Assembly: GCA_050185195.1 (NCBI GenBank)
Contig: JBFWZQ010000008.1
Span: 62,001 to 126,000 of the forward strand
Origin: CADEFQ01 sp050185195
GTDB taxonomy: Bacteria > Pseudomonadota > Gammaproteobacteria > Steroidobacterales > Steroidobacteraceae
Direction of reading: 5' to 3'
DNA: 64,000 bases
Below, piece after piece: positions 17,511-24,896 of the stretch. The notes under the pieces are model-generated. The model had not been told where the DNA came from. It saw nothing but the letters and a program-made list of their open reading frames with translations, and made no database searches. The position numbers and the translations under genes are program-made. Each line of letters opens with the position of its first letter. Within the stretch, counting starts at the first letter, position 1.

Positions 17511-18193
17511 ACATCCTGCTGGTCGAAGACCACGACGCATTGCGCGAGGTGACTCGCGAAGTACTCGCGCGGCAAGGCCATCGGGTGATGGCGCTCAGTC
17601 GTGCCGAATCGCTGTCGGAGCTGCCGGCCGAATGGCGCACGGAACTGGCCGTGCTCGACCTCAACCTGCCGGGCGAGGATGGCCTGTCGCTGGCGCAACG
17701 CCTGCGCCGGGAACAACCCGGCGTCGGGATCGTCATGCTCACGGTGCGCGGGCAGCTCGAGGAACGCCTGGCGGGCTACGAACACGGTGCCGACATCTAT
17801 CTCGCCAAGCCGACCGACCCGCAGGAACTGTGTGCCACCGTGGCGGCGCTGGGCCGGCGCCTGCACCGGGCGGATCCCGGTGGCCGGGCAGAGGCTGCGT
17901 TCCGGCTCGATTGCACCCGCCAGATCCTGGGCACGCCGCAGGGCCCGTTGTCGCTGCGGCCGGCGGAATTCAATGTGCTGGAGGGACTGGCATCTGCGCC
18001 CGACCAGCGCCTCGGCCATTCACAACTGCTGGAGCGGCTCGGCAAGCCCGACGATCCGCAGGGCAAGGCGCAGCTCGAAGTCATCATCTCGCGCCTGCGC
18101 AGCCGGCTGGAAACCCGGGGCGCGCCGGCCCGCTCCATCATTGCCGAGCGCGGCCAGGGCTATCGGCTTTGCCTGAAGATCGAGATCGCCTGA
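17495..18193 (+). CDS. OmpR/PhoB-family response regulator
   Basis: 232 residues: a receiver domain with acidic pocket E11-D12, phospho-acceptor Asp55 (AVLDLNLPGEDG) and Lys105 (LAKPTD), then a winged-helix Trans_reg_C domain (about 140-225) with IISRLRSRLE as the recognition region. The ATG at 17495 lies inside the kinase gene. Such regulators bind as dimers to direct repeats about one helical turn apart. Just that kind of array, four TGCAAG copies, lies 21 nt after its stop. Confidence 0.92.
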   Translation: MVAPLNILLVEDHDALREVTREVLARQGHRVMALSRAESLSELPAEWRTELAVLDLNLPGEDGLSLAQRLRREQPGVGIVMLTVRGQLEERLAGYEHGADIYLAKPTDPQELCATVAALGRRLHRADPGGRAEAAFRLDCTRQILGTPQGPLSLRPAEFNVLEGLASAPDQRLGHSQLLERLGKPDDPQGKAQLEVIISRLRSRLETRGAPARSIIAERGQGYRLCLKIEIA

Positions 18194-18213
18194 GGCGGTG
18201 TATCCCGCATATC

Positions 18214-18261
18214 TGCAAGTTATTGCAAGCGAGCGCGGTTGTTCCTGCAAGTCCCTGCAAG
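18214..18261. promoter_or_regulatory. Four phased YTGCAAG direct repeats, candidate response-regulator sites
   Basis: TGCAAG starts at 18214, 18224, 18246 and 18256, so steps are 10, 22 and 10 nt: two tandem pairs on one face of the helix. A weak -10-like GATAAG at 18287-18292 lies 25 nt downstream, placing the last repeat against its -35 region. OmpR/PhoB-type proteins bind half-sites spaced this way, and the gene just upstream encodes one. Assignment to that regulator is inference. Confidence 0.6.
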
Positions 18262-18299
18262 CTTCGGGCAAAAACTTCCTGTACCTGATAAGAACATTC

Positions 18300-18469
18300 A
18301 CGCTGCGGTCGTGCCGGGCCTAAAGACCCGCGGGCCAGGGCCGATCTGCAATCAGGTTCGATAGCGCCATGGATGGCGGCCCGGCGACGACCGGGGGCCG
18401 GCAGGGAGCAACCGTCGCCCCGATTGCGCAGGGAAGCGCGATCGGGGTGCGCGGGGGCTGGCCCGCCTA
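18300..18469 (+). ncRNA. Candidate structured RNA downstream of the two-component genes
   Basis: This non-coding stretch folds well on paper. A closing 9-bp helix joins 18330-18338 (GCGGGCCAG) with 18458-18466. A 12-bp hairpin spans 18418-18447 (CCCCGATTGCGC arm, one G-U pair). A 5-bp helix joins 18385-18389 with 18413-18417, and a small hairpin spans 18365-18378. A promoter-like box and four regulator-type repeats precede it on the plus strand. No U-tract marks a 3' end, and I recognise no known RNA family. It could instead be the 3' untranslated region of the opposite-strand sco gene. Confidence 0.4.
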
Positions 18470-19015
18470 TCAGGGCTCGAGGGCGGCGGTTATCTCCGGA
18501 TCGACACGACCCAGCAACGAGCTCTGGCGGCGGATCTCGCCGTCGCGCGACAGCACGGTCACGATGCTCGAATGATTGAACTCGCCATCCGGGAGCTGGC
18601 GGTACTGGATGGACAGCAGCGCCGCGATCTTGCGCACGGTCGCCTCGTCGGCGGTCGCGAGCGTCCAGCGCGACAGGTCGATGCGACGGGTCTTCGCGAG
18701 TTCGGCGAGCGCCGCCGGCGTGTCGCGTTGCGGATCGACCGACACCATCAGCACGCGCAGGCCAGAAGCAACCTTCGGGTCGAGCGAGCGCTCGACGGCG
18801 CGGATCGTGTCGATCAGCAGCGGGCAGGCGGCGGGGCAGCTCGCGTAGAACATGGTGATCACGACCGGGTGGCCGCGATACAGGTCGAGGCCGATCGGCT
18901 GGCCCGCCTGGTTCGTCAGGGCCGCGTCGAGGTGATAGATCGAGGCCGGCGGGTCGGCGGCCCGCGCGGCGCCCGCGATCGCGATGGTGGCCGCAAGCAC
19001 TGCAAGCACCTTCAT
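18470..19015 (-). CDS. SCO1/SenC-family copper chaperone
   Basis: Periplasmic thioredoxin-fold copper protein of 181 residues with a signal peptide ending near AGAARA. The copper ligands are present: Cys60 and Cys64 in YASCPAACPLL, and His148 in GEFNHSS. SCO proteins deliver copper to the CuA site of cytochrome oxidase. Here the gene follows nirK and nirV with a 4-nt TCAT-type overlap, so it more likely serves copper loading of NirK. That role is inferred from context. Confidence 0.88.
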   Translation of the reverse strand: MKVLAVLAATIAIAGAARAADPPASIYHLDAALTNQAGQPIGLDLYRGHPVVITMFYASCPAACPLLIDTIRAVERSLDPKVASGLRVLMVSVDPQRDTPAALAELAKTRRIDLSRWTLATADEATVRKIAALLSIQYRQLPDGEFNHSSIVTVLSRDGEIRRQSSLLGRVDPEITAALEP

Positions 19016-19773
19016 TTCACGTCTCCCGCGCAGCGAAATCCCATCGTCGACGACGTGTAGCTCGCGCGCATGCTGGAGAGCATCGCGATGCGCATCAGCG
19101 TCGCGTAGTTCTCCTTCTCTTCCATGGTGAGGGCGCCCGAGCCGCAGAACTTCATGATGTCGGGATCACCCTGCTCGCGGTTGTCGCCCGAGACCATCAT
19201 CGCGCCGAGGTCCTCGATCCATTCCCATACGAGGCCGTGCAGGTCCTGGACGCCGTAGGCATTGGGCGGCGTGACGCCGACCGGTGGAAGGGTCGGGCCC
19301 GCCGGGCGCGAATACCACGAGATGATTCGATCCCGCCACGCGGGGTCGTCACGGCCGTCACGCCGCGTCTCGCTCGCGGCCGCGGCGTACTCCCATTCGT
19401 ACCAGGTCGGCAGGCGCTTGCCCTTCGCTTCGCAATAGGCGCTCGCTGCAAACCAGCTCACCTGCACGACAGGCTGCCTTGCGAGCGCGTCGCCCGGTTG
19501 GGCGTCCGAGGCCCAGTGCCGCAGGTAACCCTCATTCGCAAATACCCGCGCGACGCGGTCGCGTCGCCACTCGGGCCGTTCGCGCACGAAACGCGCGAAC
19601 TCGGCATTGGTCACGGGCAGGCGGTCGAGCGCAAACGGCGCCACCGTGACTTCCTTGACACCCTGTGCGGGCGGCAATACCGACCGGAAGCGCCCGCCCG
19701 GCAAGTCGACCGCAAGACAGGCCTGCGCCGCCGCGAGGGCGGCGCAGGCCGCGATCGGGGCGAACCGCCTCAA
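19012..19773 (-). CDS. nirV: NirV-like formylglycine-generating-enzyme-fold protein
   Basis: 253 residues with a signal peptide (to about residue 21) and a FGE-sulfatase (SUMF1) fold: PVTNAEFARFVRERPEW, QPVVQVSWFAASAYCEAKGKRLPTWYEWEYA (from about 130), GLVWEWIEDLG, and the terminal STMGFRCAGD. Proteins of this kind are named NirV when next to copper nitrite reductase genes; their biochemical role is unclear. It overlaps the nirK stop by 4 nt and the sco start by 4 nt. Confidence 0.85.
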   Translation of the reverse strand: MRRFAPIAACAALAAAQACLAVDLPGGRFRSVLPPAQGVKEVTVAPFALDRLPVTNAEFARFVRERPEWRRDRVARVFANEGYLRHWASDAQPGDALARQPVVQVSWFAASAYCEAKGKRLPTWYEWEYAAAASETRRDGRDDPAWRDRIISWYSRPAGPTLPPVGVTPPNAYGVQDLHGLVWEWIEDLGAMMVSGDNREQGDPDIMKFCGSGALTMEEKENYATLMRIAMLSSMRASYTSSTMGFRCAGDVK

Positions 19774-21263
19774 TGCGCCGCCCCTTCGGGCCGCTTGGTC
19801 GTCGCGCGGATTTTAGCGACGTCCTGCTTGGAGATCGCAGGGCCACTGTTGCCCCAGCTGTTGAGCGCGTAGGTGAGGATGTTCGCGACTTCGTCGTCGG
19901 TGAGCTGGCTCATCGGCGGCATTACCGAGTTGTAGGTGTTGCCATTGACGGTCACCGGGCCCGAGAGGCCGTTCAGCACCACTTCGATCGCGCGCTTCGG
20001 ATCCTTCAGCAGGTAGTCGGACTTCGCGAGCGGCGGGAACACGTTCGGCAGGCCCGCGCCATTGTCCTGGTGGCAGGTGGAGCAGGTACCCCTGAAGAGC
20101 ACGCCGCCGGCTTCGACCTGCTGCGCCTTCGTCAGCGTACCGGTCTCCCTGGCGGTGGCGGCAACGGCCACGGGCGCGAGGCTGGTCACCTTGTCGCCGA
20201 TGTACATCTCGTCGACCTGCTTGCCCGAGTAGACGAGCGGATTCTCGGCGCCGCTGACTTCCATGATCGCGAGCGCGCCCTTGTTGAAGGCGCGGAAGAT
20301 CGAGTGGTCGACCATCACGTAGCTGCCCGGCACTTCGGTGTGGAACTCGACGGTCACCGCGCCGCCCGCCGGGATCAGCGTCGTCTGCACGTTTTCCTGG
20401 AAATGCGTGCCGCCTTCGTACTGGACCTTGTCGAAGATCTCGCCGATGAGGTGGAAGCTCGACACGAGGTTCGGCCCGCCGTTGCCGACGAACATGCGGA
20501 TGCGCTCGCCGGTCTTCGCCTTGAGCGCATTCGGCCCCGTCATCGAGGTTTCAGCGCCGTTGAACAGCACGTAGGTCGGGTTCTCGTCGATGGCCTTCTG
20601 CATGTCGAAGGGCTGGTAGCCCTTCTCGCGGTACTTGCCGACCGTGTAGAAATCCCCCTGCATCACGTAGTACTCGTGATCGACCGGCGACAGGCCCTCC
20701 GGTGGTTCAACGAGGATCAGGCCATACATCCCGTTCGCGATGTGCATGCCCACCGGAGCCGTGGCGCAGTGGTAGACGTACAGGCCCTGGTTCAGCGCCT
20801 TGAACGTGAACTGCGTGCGATAGCCGGGCGCCGTGAACGTGGAGGCCGCGCCGCCGCCCGGTCCCGTCACGCCGTGCAGGTCGATGTTGTGCGGCATCTT
20901 GCTCGACGGGTGGTTCTTCAGGTGAAACTCGACGGTGTCGCCCTGGCGCACGCGGATGAAGCTGCCCGGCACCGTGCCGCCGAAGGTCCAGAACGTGTAG
21001 TTCACGCCCTCGGCAATCTCCATTTCCTTCTCGATGACCTCGAGTTCGACGATCACCTTCGCCGGGTAGTTGCGGTTGGTGGCTGGCGGCACGTGCGGCG
21101 GGCTCGTGAGCACCGCCTCGATGGGCTCGCCCTGCGGCGGGCCGAAGTCGCCCTTGCGCGATCCGCCGGTTTCAGCGGTGTGCGTGGCCTGGGGCTTTTC
21201 CTGCGTGCAGGCGCCCAGCGTGAGGGCGGCCGCGCAGGTGAGCAGGACGAGGAACTTGTTCAT
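19770..21263 (-). CDS. nirK: Copper nitrite reductase with C-terminal cytochrome c domain (NirK)
   Basis: Reduces nitrite to nitric oxide in the periplasm. The 497 residues start at the ATG at 21263 with a lipoprotein signal (lipobox LGAC, Cys19). Type 1 copper ligands are His125, Cys166, His174 and Met179; type 2 ligands are His130, His165 and His320, with Asp128 and His271 as the catalytic pair. A fused class I cytochrome c follows (CSTCH, residues 394-398), as in Ralstonia-type NirK, giving a built-in electron donor. An FNR box, a -10 and a palindrome lie upstream. Confidence 0.97.
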   Translation of the reverse strand: MNKFLVLLTCAAALTLGACTQEKPQATHTAETGGSRKGDFGPPQGEPIEAVLTSPPHVPPATNRNYPAKVIVELEVIEKEMEIAEGVNYTFWTFGGTVPGSFIRVRQGDTVEFHLKNHPSSKMPHNIDLHGVTGPGGGAASTFTAPGYRTQFTFKALNQGLYVYHCATAPVGMHIANGMYGLILVEPPEGLSPVDHEYYVMQGDFYTVGKYREKGYQPFDMQKAIDENPTYVLFNGAETSMTGPNALKAKTGERIRMFVGNGGPNLVSSFHLIGEIFDKVQYEGGTHFQENVQTTLIPAGGAVTVEFHTEVPGSYVMVDHSIFRAFNKGALAIMEVSGAENPLVYSGKQVDEMYIGDKVTSLAPVAVAATARETGTLTKAQQVEAGGVLFRGTCSTCHQDNGAGLPNVFPPLAKSDYLLKDPKRAIEVVLNGLSGPVTVNGNTYNSVMPPMSQLTDDEVANILTYALNSWGNSGPAISKQDVAKIRATTKRPEGAAH

Positions 21264-21281
21264 TGTCTTTCCCGTTTCAGG

Positions 21282-21297
21282 CCGGTCGATCGACCGG
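21282..21297. promoter_or_regulatory. 16-bp perfect palindrome in the nirK leader, candidate operator
   Basis: CCGGTCGATCGACCGG is fully self-complementary and lies just downstream of the transcription start predicted from the FNR box and -10. A repressor bound here would block nirK. No regulator can be assigned. Confidence 0.5.
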
Positions 21298-21303
21298 ACC
21301 GTA

Positions 21304-21750
21304 TCAGAATAGGGGGGCGCCAAACAGCGGTCGCTGACCCAGGTCAAGGGCGGCCGGATGATGCAGCAGGCCGAACGGATCGTGCGTGCGGGCGACACTG
21401 ATGATGAAGACATAGACCAGGATGGCCAGCACCCAGCAGGTGACACGCACCTGCCGCGTGCCGCCGCGTTTCAACGCGAGGCTGCCGAGCCCGATGTAGA
21501 CGGCCAGCAGCAGCACCTTCACGGTGAGCCAGGCATGCACGAACGGGTACTGGTGCACGATCGTGACCAGCATGAGCGCCGCGGTGAAGAGCACGGTGTC
21601 GATCGTGTAGCTGAGCCAGCGCAGCGGCCAGGCCATCGTCCAGCCGGCCCCGAAGTGGGCGGCGAGCCCCCGCGCGAAGAGCAGCCCGCCGCTCAGCACG
21701 ACCGTCAGGACGTGCACCCACTTGATCTGCGTGTAGAACTCAGCCAACAC
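21304..21750 (-). CDS. SirB2-family membrane protein
   Basis: About 148 residues with four predicted membrane helices, conserved IKWVHVLTVVLSGGLLFARG at the N-terminus and LTVKVLLLAVYIGLGSLALKRG in the middle, typical of the SirB family. The biochemical function is unknown. It starts at GTG 21750 or TTG 21747, overlapping the norZ stop by 8-11 nt, and so is co-transcribed with the NO reductase. Its 3' end contains the nirK promoter. The linkage to denitrification genes suggests a role in respiration, but only by context. Confidence 0.75.
   Translation of the reverse strand: MLAEFYTQIKWVHVLTVVLSGGLLFARGLAAHFGAGWTMAWPLRWLSYTIDTVLFTAALMLVTIVHQYPFVHAWLTVKVLLLAVYIGLGSLALKRGGTRQVRVTCWVLAILVYVFIISVARTHDPFGLLHHPAALDLGQRPLFGAPLF
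21306..21347 (-). promoter_or_regulatory. nirK promoter with FNR/ANR box
   Basis: The minus strand reads TTGAC-CTGG-GTCAG (21347-21334), centred about 41.5 nt before a predicted start near 21299. A -10 TATTCT lies at 21311-21306. This is the class II FNR-activated layout. It overlaps the sirB2 3' end. Confidence 0.75.
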
Positions 21751-24040
21751 TCTTCTCTGGCTCGTTGCCCGCTGCCCGCCGCCCGTCGGCGGCCGCGTCG
21801 AAGGCGCGGCCGCGCGGTGCCACCCACAGGCGCAGCACGAACAGGGCGAGCGCCAGGGCGCCGACACTGAATATGGTATCGCCGGGCACGCGCATCCACA
21901 CGAGCAGCTGGATGATCGGCTGCTGCATGAGATCGGCCGAGCGGGCGTACCAGTAGCCCTGGTCGATGGCCGCATTCAGCTGGATCACGCCGATCGGCAG
22001 CAGCGTCAGCAGCGCCATCAGCGACAGCCCGATGTTGAGCGCCCAGAACGAGGTCTTGAGGGCACGCTCGTTCCAGATGACGAGCGGCCGGATACCCCGC
22101 AGGCAGAAGAGCATCAGGCCGATGCCGAGGAAGCCGTAGACACCGAACAGCGCCGTGTGGCCGTGCAGCGGCGTCAGGTTGAGGCCCTGCATGTAGTAGA
22201 GCGGCAACGGCGGATTGACGAGGAACCCGAAGAGGCCCGCGCCCACGAGGTTCCAGATCGCCACGGCCGTGAAGAACATGATCGGCCAGTGGTAACGCTT
22301 CATCCAGGGCGTCGCCCGGCCGAGCTTGTAGGTATGCCAGGCCTCGAAGCCGACGAAGGCGAGCGGGACGACCTCGAGCGCCGAGAAGCTCGCGCCGAGC
22401 GCGACCACCGCCGTCGGCGTGCCCGTGAAGTACAGGTGGTGCAGCGTGCCGAGCACGCCGCCCGCCATGAACACGATCGTCGCGAACAGCACGGCGACCG
22501 TCGCGCTGCTCGTGCGCAGCAGGCCGAGGCGCGTGAAGAGGAACGCCATCACCGCGGTGGCGAACACCTCGAAGAAGCCCTCCACCCACAGGTGCACGAC
22601 CCACCAGCGCCAGTACTCGACCATCGAGAGGTGCGTGTGTTCGCCCCACATCAGGCCGGCGCCGTAGAAGATGCCGATGCACACCGTCGAGAGGAACAGC
22701 AGCAGGGTGATCGATTTCGACTCGCCACCCTTGCGGATCGCGGGCCACAGGGCGCGGCCCACGAGCGTCAGCCAGATGCCGAGGCCGAGGAACAGGAACC
22801 ACTGCCAGAAGCGCCCGAGGTCGACGTACTCCCAGCCCTGGTGGCCGAACCAGAAGTTGTGCTCGAGGCCGAGCTTCTGCATCACGGCGAACCACTGGCC
22901 GGCGAAGGCGCCGACCACGATCACGATGAGGCAGGTGAAGAGCAGGTTGACGCCGAGGCGCTGCAATTTCGGCTCATGGCCGGAGATCGCGGGCCCGATG
23001 TACAGGCCCATGCCGAGCCAGGCCGTCGCGATCCACAGCACCGCGAGCTGCGTGTGCCAGGTGCGGGTCAGCGAGTAGGGCAGGATTTCGGAGAGCGCAA
23101 AGCCGTAGGCCTCCTGGCCCTCGACCTGGTAGTGCGCGGTGATGGCGCCGAGCAGGATCTGCGTCAGGAAGAGGGCGATCACGAGCCAGAAGTACTTGGC
23201 GGTCGCCTTCATCGACGGCGTCACGGTGATCGCCGCGAGCGGGTCGGTCGCGGGCAGGGTGATTGGCTCGTCGTGGCGCTGGCGCGCATAGTGCCAGCCG
23301 AGCAGGGCGATGGCCGCGATCAGGAAGAGCACGCTGAACACCGTCCAGATGAGCAGCTGGCTCGGCGGCACGTTGCCGACGAGCGGGTCATGCGGCCAGT
23401 TGTTCGTATAGGTGATGTCCTGGCCCGGCCGTTCGGTCACGGCCGACCACGACGTCCACCACACGAAGGCGGTGAGCGCCTCGCGATAGTCCGCCTCGCG
23501 CACCGTGGCTTCCTTCATCGCATACGCTTCGCGCAGCGGCTGCAGCGCGGGATCGTCGCCGAAGAGTGCCGTGTAGTGGCGCGCCACCGCGGCGATGGCG
23601 GCCGCTCGCTGCGGCGATAGCGTGATCGTGCCGGTCGCGGCGTCGTAGGTGTTGTGCCGCAACTGCGGTCGCACGCGCGCGGCGAGGCTCGCCTGCACTT
23701 CGTGGTCGAGTTCCGCATAGCTGCGATTCGTGTCGCGCGCGGCTTCGATGTCGAGCGCGGCGAGCGCTTCGCGATGCAGCCAGTCGGCCGTCCAGTCGGG
23801 CGCGACGTAGCCGCCGTGTCCCCAGATCGAGCCTAGCTGCTGTCCGCCGATCGACTGCCAGACCTGCCGGCCCTTTTCGATGTCGGCGCGCGTGAACACC
23901 GTCTCGCCGGCGGTCGTGACGACCTTCTCCGGCATCGGCGGCATGACCCGCAGGATCTCGCCTCCCACCGCCAGCAGCACCGCGAACGACGCGGCCAGCA
24001 ACACACCCAGACCCAACCATAGCTTGCGATTCGCGCTCAT
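21740..24040 (-). CDS. norZ: Quinol-dependent nitric oxide reductase (qNor, NorZ)
   Basis: Single-subunit inner-membrane enzyme reducing two NO to N2O with quinol. The 766 residues begin with a membrane helix and the periplasmic NorC-like domain (GRQVWQSIGGQQLGSIWGHG), then about twelve helices of heme-copper-oxidase type. Heme and FeB ligands lie in RTWHTQLAVLW, MWGEHTHLSMVEYWRWWVVH and LGTLHHLYF. The start is ATG 24040 (MSANRKLW) with GGGAG upstream; a TTG at 24055 is an alternative. The C-terminal ADGRRAAGNEPEK is encoded by heptad element B. Confidence 0.96.
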   Translation of the reverse strand: MSANRKLWLGLGVLLAASFAVLLAVGGEILRVMPPMPEKVVTTAGETVFTRADIEKGRQVWQSIGGQQLGSIWGHGGYVAPDWTADWLHREALAALDIEAARDTNRSYAELDHEVQASLAARVRPQLRHNTYDAATGTITLSPQRAAAIAAVARHYTALFGDDPALQPLREAYAMKEATVREADYREALTAFVWWTSWSAVTERPGQDITYTNNWPHDPLVGNVPPSQLLIWTVFSVLFLIAAIALLGWHYARQRHDEPITLPATDPLAAITVTPSMKATAKYFWLVIALFLTQILLGAITAHYQVEGQEAYGFALSEILPYSLTRTWHTQLAVLWIATAWLGMGLYIGPAISGHEPKLQRLGVNLLFTCLIVIVVGAFAGQWFAVMQKLGLEHNFWFGHQGWEYVDLGRFWQWFLFLGLGIWLTLVGRALWPAIRKGGESKSITLLLFLSTVCIGIFYGAGLMWGEHTHLSMVEYWRWWVVHLWVEGFFEVFATAVMAFLFTRLGLLRTSSATVAVLFATIVFMAGGVLGTLHHLYFTGTPTAVVALGASFSALEVVPLAFVGFEAWHTYKLGRATPWMKRYHWPIMFFTAVAIWNLVGAGLFGFLVNPPLPLYYMQGLNLTPLHGHTALFGVYGFLGIGLMLFCLRGIRPLVIWNERALKTSFWALNIGLSLMALLTLLPIGVIQLNAAIDQGYWYARSADLMQQPIIQLLVWMRVPGDTIFSVGALALALFVLRLWVAPRGRAFDAAADGRRAAGNEPEKSVG
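21754..21788. repeat. Heptad repeat element B
   Basis: On the plus strand CTCTGGCTCG is followed by TTGCCCG, CTGCCCG and CCGCCCG: the reverse complement of the (GGGCNRC)n-CCAGAG pattern. It lies in the 3' end of norZ and encodes part of its C-terminus. Confidence 0.65.
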
Positions 24041-24094
24041 CGATCGATCTCCCAATGATGCGGGAGATGCTGCGGCGCGGCCCGCGTGCCCTCC

Positions 24095-24108
24095 CTGATC
24101 CGGGTCAA
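24095..24108 (-). promoter_or_regulatory. FNR/ANR box upstream of norZ
   Basis: The minus strand reads TTGAC-CCGG-ATCAG, centred 61.5 nt before the norZ ATG, so a class II start would give a leader of about 20 nt. It lies in the 112-nt gap between fnr and norZ. The -10 is weak. Confidence 0.7.
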
Positions 24109-24152
24109 GCGCGCGTCATCCGGAGCGGTGAGATATACCTATGGGCAGCGGG

Positions 24153-24896
24153 TCAATCGCGCAGCACGTTGCGCGCGAGTTCCTCGAGCTCGGGACTCAG
24201 GATTTCGATCTCGCGGCGGTCGACGCGTATCAGGCCTTCGTCCTGGAAGCGCCGGAACACGCGGCTCACGCTCTCGGCCGCGAGCCGCAGGTAGTTGGCG
24301 ATGTCGGTGCGCGTCATCGTGAGGACGAAGCGGGTCGGTGAGAAGCCGCGCGATGCATAACGACGCGACAGCGAAATGAGGAAGGCCGCCATGCGCTCGT
24401 CGGCGGTGTAGTTGCCCGCGAGCAGCGCCGCCTTGCCGATGTCCTGGCTCAGCAGGCGAAAGAGCTGCTGCTGCACGCCCGGCATGCGCGTGGCGAGGGC
24501 GGCCATGGTGGGAAACGAGAAGCGGCACAGCACGACCGGATCGAGTGCGACCGCATTGCACGGGTAGCGGGATTGCGAGATCGCGCTGAGCCCGATCATC
24601 TCGCCGGGCAGGTGAAAGCCCTGCACCTGCTCGCGGCCGTTGGCGTCGACCACGTAGGTCTTGACCGTGCCCGAGCGCACCGCGGCGATCGCGTTGAACG
24701 GGTCGCCTTCGCGGAAGATATGCTCCCCTTCGTTGTAGGGGCCGATGTGCTCGACCAGCACGTGCAGGTCGCGCAGTTGCGACTTGTCGTAACCGCTGTC
24801 GAGGCAGGCCGCCGAGAACGCGCAGGTGCTGCAGAAACGGAATTCGTCGCCGTCGTCGGCTATGGGGGTGGGCGCTGGCCCGGTATGTCGAAGCAC
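24153..24896 (-). CDS. FNR/ANR-type oxygen-sensing transcription regulator
   Basis: Crp-Fnr regulator of 247 residues. It keeps the four [4Fe-4S] cysteines of FNR: Cys22, Cys25 and Cys31 (CSTCAFSAAC) and Cys124 (VVLC), so it should sense oxygen. The cNMP-like barrel spans about 45-150. The recognition helix AAESVSRVFRRF places Glu208, Ser211 and Arg212 where FNR contacts TTGAT/ATCAA half-sites. Three such boxes occur nearby, in front of nirK, norZ and the hemN-like gene. Its start overlaps that gene's 3' end by 37 nt, so fnr is probably in its own regulon. Confidence 0.95.
   Translation of the reverse strand: MLRHTGPAPTPIADDGDEFRFCSTCAFSAACLDSGYDKSQLRDLHVLVEHIGPYNEGEHIFREGDPFNAIAAVRSGTVKTYVVDANGREQVQGFHLPGEMIGLSAISQSRYPCNAVALDPVVLCRFSFPTMAALATRMPGVQQQLFRLLSQDIGKAALLAGNYTADERMAAFLISLSRRYASRGFSPTRFVLTMTRTDIANYLRLAAESVSRVFRRFQDEGLIRVDRREIEILSPELEELARNVLRD

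Noticed and set aside
18301..18360. c-di-GMP (GEMM) riboswitch suggested by GGGCCTAAAGACC
   Set aside because: The conserved order of GEMM elements and its hairpins is absent.
18381..18420. Resemblance to SRP RNA or glycine-riboswitch loops (GGCAGGGAGCAACC)
   Set aside because: The tetraloop and flanking helices do not fit 4.5S RNA, and the paired aptamer elements of a glycine riboswitch are missing.
18369..18575. Small plus-strand ORF (68 codons) in the gap after the response regulator
   Set aside because: Extends into the sco coding region, has no ribosome-binding site and lies inside the paired structure; more likely non-coding.
19665..21401. 578-codon open frame on the plus strand across nirK
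   Set aside because: Antisense to NirK with all copper ligands and heme motif in place; composition is that of a shadow frame.
22157..23620. 487-codon open frame on the plus strand across norZ
   Set aside because: Antisense shadow of a clear qNor gene; its Arg/His/Glu-rich composition is typical of high-G+C antisense frames.
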